Positions 1 through 6,100 of a DNA stretch of 7,702 bases are shown here, in pieces. A program made the translations under genes and the position numbers. The notes beneath the pieces were generated by a model, which ran no database searches, had not been told where the DNA came from, and saw only the letters and a list, made by a program, of their open reading frames with translations. Numbering within the stretch: position 1 is the stretch's first letter; each line of letters starts with the position of its first letter. This DNA is from Planctomycetota bacterium (GTDB taxonomy: Bacteria > Planctomycetota > Planctomycetia > Pirellulales > Pirellulaceae): positions 1 through 7,702 of the forward strand of contig JAHWKS010000229.1 of assembly GCA_019347795.1 (NCBI GenBank). The letters run 5' to 3'.

Positions 1-72
1 GGTCCGCCGGCGCCTGGAGGTCCGCCGGGTCCCGTAGGTCCGCCGGCTCCGGGAGGTCCGCCCGCTCCGGCG
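1..72 (-). repeat. 18-bp tandem repeat encoding a collagen-like Gly-X-Y tail
   Basis: On the plus strand four copies of an 18-bp unit start at 1, 19, 37 and 55, each beginning GGTCCGCC. On the coding strand they give glycine at every third residue from about residue 511 of the adaptor, with triplets such as GPP, GAG, GPT and GPG. The array reaches the window edge, so its full length is unknown. Third codon positions differ between copies (GGA/GGC/GGG, CCT/CCC), so the array is not a very recent perfect expansion. Confidence 0.85.
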
Positions 73-1598
73 AACTGGCCGGGCGCGTCGCCCGGCGAGG
101 TCGCCGACGGGCCGTCGGAGCTCTCGCCCCCTTCACCCTCCGCGATCTGCTCGTCGGGCGAAAACTCCGCCTCCGGCGGCGCCGGCAGCGACACCTTCTC
201 GACCCATCGCCGCGGGTTCATCACCACCACATCGTCCGGCGAGAGTCCCGACTCGATGACCGCGAACTTCTCGTTCGCCGAGCCGATCGTTACCTCGCGA
301 GCCTGCCAGTCCCCCTTGTTCCATTGGAAGCAGAACGTCGTGCCGAAGTGGTCGTAGATCGCCTGCACGGGCACCTGCAGCGCCTGCGGCCGCCTCTCGA
401 CCTGGATCGACACTTCGGCCGTCAAGCCGGGGCGGATGTTCTTGGGCGGGCTCGTAATCTTAATCAAGGTGCCGTATTGCTTCACCGGCGAGCTGAACCA
501 ACTGCTCGGCTCGGGATACTCGTTCACCTTGGTCACCACGCCGTCCAGCTTCTGATCGTCGCTGAAGGCGTCGATGCGGATTTTCACCGGCATGCCCGCC
601 CGGATCGACGTGATCTGCGACTCGTTGATCTTCGCCTTCACCTGCATCTTGGTCGGGTTGGGCAGGCGGATAATCGCCTGCTGCTCGCGGACCATGGCCC
701 CCGCCTCGACGATGAACTCCGCATTGCCGCGGCTGCTGACTTCGTTGGCGTGCACCACCTGGCCGGCGGCGGGGGAGCGGATCTCGCACTTGGCGATCTG
801 GTCTTTGATGTCTTTGAGTTTTGTGTCTTCGATCTCGTAGCTCTGCTCCTCCGACTCCCACTGGGCCTTGGCCGTGGCGATGTCGCTGTCCAGGGTCTTG
901 AGCATCTTCGGCTTCGTGTACTCTTGGAGCACCCGGAGCCTCGTCTGGGTCGACTCCAGCTCCAACCGGGCCTTGTCCACCGTGAATTTGTCGGCCTCGA
1001 TCTGGAGCGGTTTCACGATCCCGCGGTCGGCCAGCCGCAGCCCGGAGCGGGAGGCGATCTCCGCCCGGCGGAGGTTCTCCTCCGCCTGGAAGATTTCGCT
1101 CTGGATGAGCTGCTCCTCCTGCTTATAGGTTCCGTTGAGGTATTCCTCGCGGGCGATCAGCGCCGCCTCATACGTGTTCTGGGCCTGGATCACCAGGGCT
1201 TTGCTGGTGTTGCAGAGGATCTCCTGCTGCAACCGCTGTTGCTCCAGCGCTGAAGCGTCCAGTTGCACCAGCAGGACCCCCTTCGCCACCTGCGTCCCCT
1301 CGGGGATGACCCACAGGATGGCGGTCGAGCCGTTGAAGCCCTTGACCTCGCACTTCACCTCGACGTTCTCGGAGCTTTCCACCTCCCCCTGCTCGACGAC
1401 CTGGTACTCGTACGGGTTCACCTCGGCGACGGCCGTCAGGGGAATCTCTTCCTCGCCCGAGTCGCGGCCGAAGACGTAGTACCAGGCGCCGCCCGCCAAG
1501 ATGACGAGGACGGCCAGCGCCGCCAGCACCAGAACCCGCAGGGAGCCGCCACGTCGGACATTGCCCGAGTCGCGACAAGGGTGAGAAGAGTCGATCAT
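1..1598 (-). CDS. HlyD/RND-family periplasmic adaptor (membrane fusion protein), C-terminus cut by window edge
   Basis: Translating the minus strand from the ATG at 1598-1596 gives 532 codons with no stop before the window edge, so the 3' end is missing. Residues about 20-42 form one hydrophobic segment (LRVLVLAALAVLVILAGG) after a short basic N-terminus, consistent with a signal anchor in the inner membrane. Residues about 75-118 resemble the first half of a lipoyl/barrel-sandwich domain. Residues about 118-270 are rich in Glu, Gln, Lys and Leu and should form the alpha-hairpin. KCEIRSPAAGQVVHAN (270-285) is the typical return strand, followed by beta-barrel and membrane-proximal regions (about 315-470). 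Such adaptors bridge an inner-membrane pump (RND or MacB-type ABC) to an outer-membrane channel. The partner genes would lie to the left, outside the window. The tail (about 472-532) is acidic and then turns into Gly-X-Y triplets, which is unusual for the family. The start is supported by the ribosome binding site at 1608-1612. Substrate cannot be told. Confidence 0.88.
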   Translation of the reverse strand, partial: MIDSSHPCRDSGNVRRGGSLRVLVLAALAVLVILAGGAWYYVFGRDSGEEEIPLTAVAEVNPYEYQVVEQGEVESSENVEVKCEVKGFNGSTAILWVIPEGTQVAKGVLLVQLDASALEQQRLQQEILCNTSKALVIQAQNTYEAALIAREEYLNGTYKQEEQLIQSEIFQAEENLRRAEIASRSGLRLADRGIVKPLQIEADKFTVDKARLELESTQTRLRVLQEYTKPKMLKTLDSDIATAKAQWESEEQSYEIEDTKLKDIKDQIAKCEIRSPAAGQVVHANEVSSRGNAEFIVEAGAMVREQQAIIRLPNPTKMQVKAKINESQITSIRAGMPVKIRIDAFSDDQKLDGVVTKVNEYPEPSSWFSSPVKQYGTLIKITSPPKNIRPGLTAEVSIQVERRPQALQVPVQAIYDHFGTTFCFQWNKGDWQAREVTIGSANEKFAVIESGLSPDDVVVMNPRRWVEKVSLPAPPEAEFSPDEQIAEGEGGESSDGPSATSPGDAPGQFAGAGGPPGAGGPTGPGGPPGAGG

Positions 1599-1607
1599 GA
1601 AAGCGTT

Positions 1608-1612
1608 CCCTT
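1608..1612 (-). promoter_or_regulatory. Ribosome binding site of the adaptor gene
   Basis: The minus strand reads AAGGGAACGCTTTC directly before the ATG at 1598. AAGGG lies 9 bases upstream of the start codon, a normal spacing, and it fixes the start chosen for the adaptor. Confidence 0.65.
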
Positions 1613-1734
1613 GATGAAGGGGGATGAGCGCGGAAAGCGTTTCGGCGGGTCGGCCTGTGGAACCATGTTGGGGTGGGACCGCGGCGGAAAGCGGCGCGGA
1701 TCAAGAGGAACGGCGCCGCACTCCCGCCCCGCTA

Positions 1735-1763
1735 AGTCTATCGAAAAACAGCCCCGCTGTCAC
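1735..1763 (-). promoter_or_regulatory. Candidate sigma-70-type promoter for the adaptor gene
   Basis: On the minus strand GTGACA (plus 1758-1763) is followed by exactly 17 bases and then TAGACT (plus 1735-1740). The -35 matches TTGACA at 5 of 6 positions and the -10 matches TATAAT at 4 of 6. The predicted transcript would start near 1728, leaving a leader of about 130 bases before the adaptor ATG. The -10 and the bases after it (TAGACTTAGCGG) nearly repeat a motif just upstream of the tRNA (TAGACTAAGCGG, plus 1945-1956), which supports a shared promoter type. No experimental support. Confidence 0.45.
1744..1760 (-). terminator. Weak terminator-like hairpin after the tRNA
   Basis: The minus strand has ACAGC, a GGG loop and GCTGT (plus 1748-1760), followed by a run of five T (plus 1744-1748, the first shared with the stem). 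It lies about 105 bases downstream of the tRNA 3' end and could end the tRNA transcript. The stem is only 5 bp and it sits inside the spacer of the candidate promoter at 1735-1763, so one of the two readings may be wrong, or the site may do both jobs. Confidence 0.22.
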
Positions 1764-1865
1764 GCGAATTCAGCCGGCGCCGCGACCGCGCCTGACAGCC
1801 CCTCCTCTTTGACATTAACCCTTGGGGCGGCCTAAGGTTTCGCGTGAAATCGCCACGCCATTCAG

Positions 1866-1938
1866 TAGGGCCGGCAGGATTCGAACCCGCGACCAAGCGA
1901 TTATGAGTCGCCTGCTCTAACCACTGAGCTACGGCCCC
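1866..1938 (-). tRNA. tRNA with CAU anticodon, probably tRNA-Ile2 (lysidine type)
   Basis: The minus strand folds into a complete 73-base cloverleaf: acceptor stem GGGGCCG/CGGCCCT with a G1-U72 wobble pair, D-arm GCTC/GAGC, anticodon stem GGCGA/TCGCT with loop CTCATAA (anticodon CAT), a 5-base variable loop, T-arm GCGGG/CCTGC with loop TTCGAAT, and discriminator A73. CCA is not encoded; CTG follows. CAU-anticodon tRNAs are initiator Met, elongator Met or Ile2. The D-arm and anticodon arm (for example GCAGGCGACTCATAATCGCT) match, as I remember it, E. coli tRNA-Ile2 (ileX), whose C34 is modified to lysidine by TilS to read AUA. It is not an initiator: it lacks the three G-C pairs in the anticodon stem, and position 1 is paired as G-U rather than C-A. 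Automated tools may label it tRNA-Met. Confidence 0.93.
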
Positions 1939-1950
1939 GACGCACCGCTT

Positions 1951-1979
1951 AGTCTAGTCTGCGGCAGGGGGGCGCGAAA
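1951..1979 (-). promoter_or_regulatory. Candidate promoter of the tRNA gene
   Basis: TAGACT on the minus strand (plus 1951-1956) lies 12 bases before the tRNA 5' end, which places a start site about 6 bases upstream of the mature tRNA, as expected for a tRNA promoter. It matches TATAAT at 4 of 6 positions. At a 17-base spacer the -35 would be TTTCGC (plus 1974-1979), which is poor, so the -10 carries most of the support, along with its likeness to the -10 region at 1729-1740. Confidence 0.35.
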
Positions 1980-2345
1980 CCGCAAGCGAATGGCCACGTT
2001 TCTTATCTGTTTTCATCCGGCGCCCGGCAGGTAATTCGGGGGAAAGCGATTCCCGGAACATAGTGCAGCGAAAGCTCGCGTGACTTGACCGGCGACCGGG
2101 AATTGTTCCAAAAAAGTTGTGCTTGGCTCGAAGTCCCCCGGATTTCATTGAAAAACCCACTCCTCCCAACCATCACCGTAAGTCCCTATGAAAACGCGAA
2201 AACCGTTCGGGGGTCCGCCCACTCCCGCATGTACGGAACAATCGCGTCGTTGTATCGATTCGCTTGCATATCGGTTGTGTCCGGTCGAGTTGAAGCACGG
2301 CGCTCGGTTGCCCCGGGGAACTACGTTCGGCGCCCACGGAACGGT

Positions 2346-2351
2346 TATATT
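2346..2351 (+). promoter_or_regulatory. Possible -10 element for the hypothetical gene
   Basis: TATATT matches the -10 consensus at 5 of 6 positions and would start transcription near 2358, giving a leader of about 28 bases to the ATG at 2386. The -35 hexamers at spacers of 16 to 18 bases (around 2322-2329) are poor, so this rests on the -10 alone. Confidence 0.22.
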
Positions 2352-2374
2352 GGAGCGGTTGATTCCCCGATTCC

Positions 2375-2379
2375 GAAGG
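2375..2379 (+). promoter_or_regulatory. Ribosome binding site that decides the start of the hypothetical gene
   Basis: GAAGG ends 6 bases before the ATG at 2386. The same frame is open further upstream, to an ATG at 2188, but that start lacks a comparable site. This one therefore favours the 162-residue protein over a 228-residue one. Confidence 0.5.
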
Positions 2380-2385
2380 CGCGCC

Positions 2386-2874
2386 ATGAACAAGACGGCT
2401 CAGCTTACGGGCTTTATCGCAGCTCACGCCATCGTGGCTATTTCGGAGGGGGAGTCTCTCATCATGCCCTTGCTCGTGGTAGAGAAGAAAGACGGCAATC
2501 CGCAGTTCATAGAGATCACGGGAAAGACCTCGCAGGCCGCCGTGGCCAAGGGCGAAAAGCTCCTGGTGAACCCTGGGCGCGGGACGCGGCGAGCGGTCTT
2601 GGCGTTCGAGGCGTATCTCAATTTGCCGCCGGCCCGGACCGATGCGATATTCCTTCGCGCCTGCGGTTACCGCCCGAGCCGAGAATCGCTCCTGGTGGCG
2701 GTTCCCTTCCGCCCACGCAAATCTCCCGGCGGCTTTGCCGTATTCCGTCCGAAGTTCATCGCCTACGAGGACAGCCCGCCCCCGCCCGACGTCCTCGACG
2801 ATTTTCTCCGGGGCATCGCACTGCACCCGACCGGCCAGAAGATTTGGCAAGCCCACCTCGACGAGAGCCGCTGA
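2386..2874 (+). CDS. Hypothetical protein, 162 residues, family not recognised
   Basis: The frame runs from ATG 2386 to TGA 2872-2874. I do not recognise the family. The protein looks like a soluble, mixed alpha/beta cytoplasmic protein. There is no signal peptide; the mildly hydrophobic stretch at residues 7-31 is broken by EGES, so it is not a membrane helix. Visible features are a strand-rich part (LLVVEKKDG, QFIEIT, residues 29-45), a basic segment PGRGTRR (63-69), a single Cys in ACGYRPS (92-98), a strand AVPFRP followed by GGFAVFRPKFIAY (105-127), a proline run (131-134) before DVLDDFLRGI, and a helical C-terminus. The coding quality (varied residues, no low complexity, G/C-rich third positions) and the ribosome binding site suggest a real gene. 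It is convergent with the NRPS gene, with 235 bases between the stops, so the two are not in one operon. Codons before 2386 look non-coding. Confidence 0.7.
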   Translation: MNKTAQLTGFIAAHAIVAISEGESLIMPLLVVEKKDGNPQFIEITGKTSQAAVAKGEKLLVNPGRGTRRAVLAFEAYLNLPPARTDAIFLRACGYRPSRESLLVAVPFRPRKSPGGFAVFRPKFIAYEDSPPPPDVLDDFLRGIALHPTGQKIWQAHLDESR

Positions 2875-2942
2875 CCGCGATATGCGACACGGCCCGTTGT
2901 CATTTCCGACGCCCCCGACGCCGCCGGCGGAGCAGAGCCGAT

Positions 2943-3016
2943 GGGGTCGGGAGTCGTTTTCGGTCAAGCCGGTCGCCACGTGGAAAATCTCTCGGCCGAA
3001 AACGACTCCCGACCCC
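2943..3016. repeat. Perfect 21-bp inverted repeat between convergent genes; MITE-like element or bidirectional terminator
   Basis: Arms at 2943-2963 and 2996-3016 are perfect reverse complements (left arm begins GGGGTCGGGAGTCG, right arm ends CGACTCCCGACCCC). The 32-base spacer carries an 8-bp palindrome CCACGTGG (2976-2983) whose centre (2979.5) is exactly that of the whole element. It lies 68 bases after the hypothetical gene's stop and about 93 bases beyond the NRPS stop, a place where both transcripts should end. There is no T-run after either arm, so it is not a standard Rho-independent terminator. Size and symmetry also fit a short non-autonomous mobile palindrome. Confidence 0.85.
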
Positions 3017-3046
3017 GGCATGGCCGCACACCCGTTACTTTCCTCG

Positions 3047-3076
3047 TTCATTGATTCATTGATATTGGATATTGGA
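3047..3076. repeat. Short compound tandem repeat, AT-rich
   Basis: Two exact copies of TTCATTGA (3047-3062) are followed directly by two exact copies of TATTGGA (3063-3076). The patch is A/T-rich in otherwise GC-rich DNA and starts 34 bases beyond the NRPS stop codon. The 7-bp unit echoes the 7-bp array inside the NRPS at 4733-4767, but the sequences are unrelated. Confidence 0.8.
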
Positions 3077-3109
3077 CCGAAGGAAGAGTCGCCCGGAAGA
3101 AGGAGCGGG

Positions 3110-6100
3110 TCAACGCGCGAAGCACTGCTTCAATGTCTTCGCGACCGCCTCCACGTTCGGCTCGTGGACCAGGTGGGCGTGGTCGCCGGGGATGGGGTGG
3201 ACTTCGATTTCGGCGGCGAGGGCGGACCAGCCTAGATGCGGGTCGTCGGAGAGGTCGTGGGTCTTTTGCTGCTCGGCGGCGCGGAGGAGGGTGAGCTTGC
3301 CGGGGTAGGGCTGCGGGCGGTGCTCCAAGACCGCTTTCATGTTGGCCTGGAAGACGGAGAAGACGTGCTGGCCGGCGGCGATGTCGTCCGGCTTCACCAG
3401 GCCCGCCTGGGCGGCGCGGTGGATGAAGTAGTCGCGCTGCTCGGCCGGGGACATTTGCTGCACTTCCTCCAGAGGCTTATGGCTCTCGCCGGGGAAGAGG
3501 GCCACCACCATCGCCAAAAATTGAGCCTCGTCGACGGGTCCGTCGGCCGGCAAGGCGCCGGCGTCCAGGAGGGCCAATAGCGCGACCTCGTCCCCTTGCT
3601 CCGCGAGTTGCCGGGCCATCTCGTGGGCGAGATTGCCTCCCAGCGACCAGCCGGCCAAGTGGTACGGACCGGCGGGCTGCGCGCGGCGCATCGCCTCGAT
3701 GTAATGGGCGGCCATCTCTTCGACCCGCGTGTGCGGCGGATGCAGGCCATCCACCCCCAGGGCTTGCAAGCCGTAGACCGGCCGCTCGCCGCGGAACCGC
3801 CGGGCCAATTCCAGATAGCAGAATACCGTGCCGCCGGCCGGGTGGACCAGGAACAGCGGCGAGGCGTCTCCGGTGGTTTCCTGGGGCACAAGCGATGAGG
3901 CCGCCTGCGCCGCCTCGGGCGAGGCCAACAGCGACGCCAGGTGCTCGACCGTGGCCTGCTGGAAGAGCGCCGCCAGCGGGAGCGGCGTCCCGGACCGCTT
4001 CTCGATCTCCGCCATCACGCGGACCGCGAGCATCGAGTGCCCGCCCAATTCGAAGAAGTTGTCGGTCACGCCGACCGGATGCACACCGAGGAGCCGCTCC
4101 CAGACGTCGGCCACGAGCCGCTCGTGCTCGGTGCGCGGAGCGACGAACTCGGCGGCCCACGCCGGCCGATCGCTGGGGGGCGCCGGGAGCGCGCGGCGGT
4201 CGATCTTGCCTTGAATCGTCTTGGGCAACTCGGGCAGGAGGACGAAGGCCGAGGGGATCATGTACTCCGGCAGCTTCGCCTGCAGCGCCTTGCGGAGCTT
4301 GGGGGTGAGCTGCGCGGCGGCTTTGTCGGCGAGAGGGTTGTTGGTGAAGCGGGACCAGTCGATTCGCGGGTTGGCGGGCGTTGACTCGGCCGAGGGTTCG
4401 GGACGGGCTCGGAGGCCTGTCCTACGGAAGACAACGTCGTAGCGGTCGGGTGAGGAGGGGGACCACGTGGCGTGAACGTCGTAGTCGAGCTCTTCGCCAA
4501 GACGCACGAAGTCGTCGGGATCAAACGATCCGCCGCCGGCCTCCTTTGAAATGTGCTTCAAGGCATCCACGTCTACCGGCGCCGCGGAATCCTCGATCAT
4601 CCGCCACGCCGCCACGTCGCCTGAAACGCGCGGATTCAGCACATCGCGCACGACGAAGGAATCCGGCTGCTCGTCGCGAAGGAAGTTCGCGACGTTCTCC
4701 GGCGCGGGCCGATCATCCTCCCACGCGACGCCGCATTCCGCATTCCGCACTCCGCATTCCGCATTCGAATCCGTAGTCAACAGCACGTCGTAGCGAAACC
4801 GCGTCAGCTCATTCGCCGCCCCGCCGCGCTTGAGGCGAACCTCCACGTCGCTCACCCGCGGCAGCCGCTGGGCGAGCGCGGTGAAGAGGGCGGGGTCGAT
4901 GAGCAGCTCCTCTTCCCTGGCCATCCGCGCGCGGATGCGGTGGCGAAGCTGCTCGCCGGTCGCCGACTCATCCGCCTTGTGCAGTTCGATCGCCGTCGCC
5001 AGCGCCCCTTGCAACGGCAGGCTGCGGAGATCGCCGAGAAACAGCCGACCGCCGCGCCGCAGCAGTCGCACGGCGCCGTCAATCACCGTCAGCAGATAAT
5101 CGACGCTGGGGAAATACTGGGCGACCGAGTTGAGCACCACCACGTCAAAGCTTCCCTCTTCCAGCCCGTCAAAGCGATCGGCGGTCCGCTCCTCCAGCCG
5201 CACCCGGGACCGACAGTCGTCACGCCGCTCGACCACGGCCCGCACCTGCTCCAGCGACGCGGCCAGAAAATCGGTCCCCACATACTCATCGCAATGCGGG
5301 GCGATGCGGAACAATAGCAGTCCCGTGCCGCAGCCGATCTCCAGCACGCGGCGCGGCTTCAGGTCCAGCACCTGCCGCACCGTGTTGTCGATCCACGCCG
5401 TCATCTGCGGCTTGGGGATCGCCTTGCCGTCGAAGCTGCTGATCCAGCCCGAGATATTCGTCTCCGCGTCAAGCGCCGGCGGCGCCAGGCGGTGCGTCTG
5501 ATCGAACAGCTCGCGCCACGTCTCGACGTGCTCCTGCTCAAAGCGATCCTGCGAAAGATCGGCGCCTTGCGACGGCACGACGTACGCCACCAGCCGGGCC
5601 GAGCCGGGGCGATCCTCCCGGGCATCAACGATCGCCTGGTCCACCTCCGGCAGCGACGTCAGCAGCGAAGCGATCTCCCCCGTCTCAATCCGGTAGCCGC
5701 GGATCTTCACCTGCTGATCGACCCGGCCGAGAAACTCCAAGACGCCGCTGGGCAGCCAGCGGGCCAGATCGCCCGACTTGTACATTCGCGGCGGATCGTC
5801 CTGCGATCGCAAATTGTTTAGCGGCGGGGCTTGCCCCGCGCGTGATCCACCGGAAAACATCGCTTGAGCGCCGGAGCGCACGGGGCGAGCCCCGTCGCTA
5901 ATCGTTTCGATGGCGAACGGATCGGGCAGAAACCGCTCGGCGGTTAACTCCGGCTGGTTGAGATACCCGCGGGCGACGCCGATCCCGCCGATGTAAATCT
6001 CGCCGGGTACGCCGATGGGAACAGGCCGGCGATTCTCATCGAGGACGTAGACCCGCTTGTTCGGCATCGGCGGGCCGATGGGGGGCCGCCGGGCGGTGAA

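Larger units (their letters stand above)
1957..2385. other. Divergent intergenic region between the tRNA and the hypothetical gene
   Basis: About 430 bases without a convincing gene. It should hold the upstream control regions of the minus-strand tRNA and the plus-strand hypothetical gene. An 8-bp inverted repeat ATTCCCGG (2049-2056) and CCGGGAAT (2095-2102) is visible but short and widely spaced. Composition is less GC-rich than in the flanking genes, with several A/T runs (for example around 2109-2116 and 2149-2155). I see no RNA gene, repeat family or mobile element in it. Confidence 0.5.
4385..5566 (-). other. N-methyltransferase domain inserted between A8 and A9
   Basis: About 394 residues (712-1105) interrupt the adenylation domain at the usual place for NRPS N-methyltransferases. 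The entry segment NISGWISSFDGKAIP (748-762) and the SAM-binding motif VLEIGCGTG (785-793), followed by VGTDF (807-811), FDVVVLNSVAQYFP (851-864) and GGRLFLGDLR (883-892), are typical of this family. The domain should transfer a methyl group from SAM to the amino group of the carrier-bound aminoacyl residue before condensation. Its C-terminal part carries a heptamer array (4733-4767), and its exit linker carries a small palindrome (4401-4422). Confidence 0.9.

Noticed and set aside
324..1253. Long plus-strand reading frame (309 codons) opposite the adaptor gene
   Set aside because: It is rich in Leu, Arg, His and Asp with no family motif, as expected for the antisense of a G/C-biased gene. The minus strand encodes a recognisable HlyD-type protein across the same span.
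2049..2102. ATTCCCGG/CCGGGAAT pair as an operator
   Set aside because: Eight bases separated by 38 is too little in GC-rich DNA to claim a regulator site.
1954..2169. Minus-strand frame of 71 codons upstream of the tRNA
   Set aside because: Its end overlaps the likely tRNA promoter, and there is no ribosome binding site or recognisable motif.
2188..2385. Upstream in-frame start that would make the hypothetical protein 228 residues
   Set aside because: The extra 66 codons have non-coding character and lack a good ribosome binding site, while GAAGG is well placed before 2386.
2173..3051. Minus-strand frame of 292 codons over the hypothetical gene and the intergenic repeat
   Set aside because: It runs through the inverted repeat and the upstream region, has no ribosome binding site that I can see, and has an Arg/Gly-heavy shadow composition.
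4733..4767. CRISPR-like array
   Set aside because: The units are 7 bp and contiguous without spacers, and they lie inside a coding sequence.
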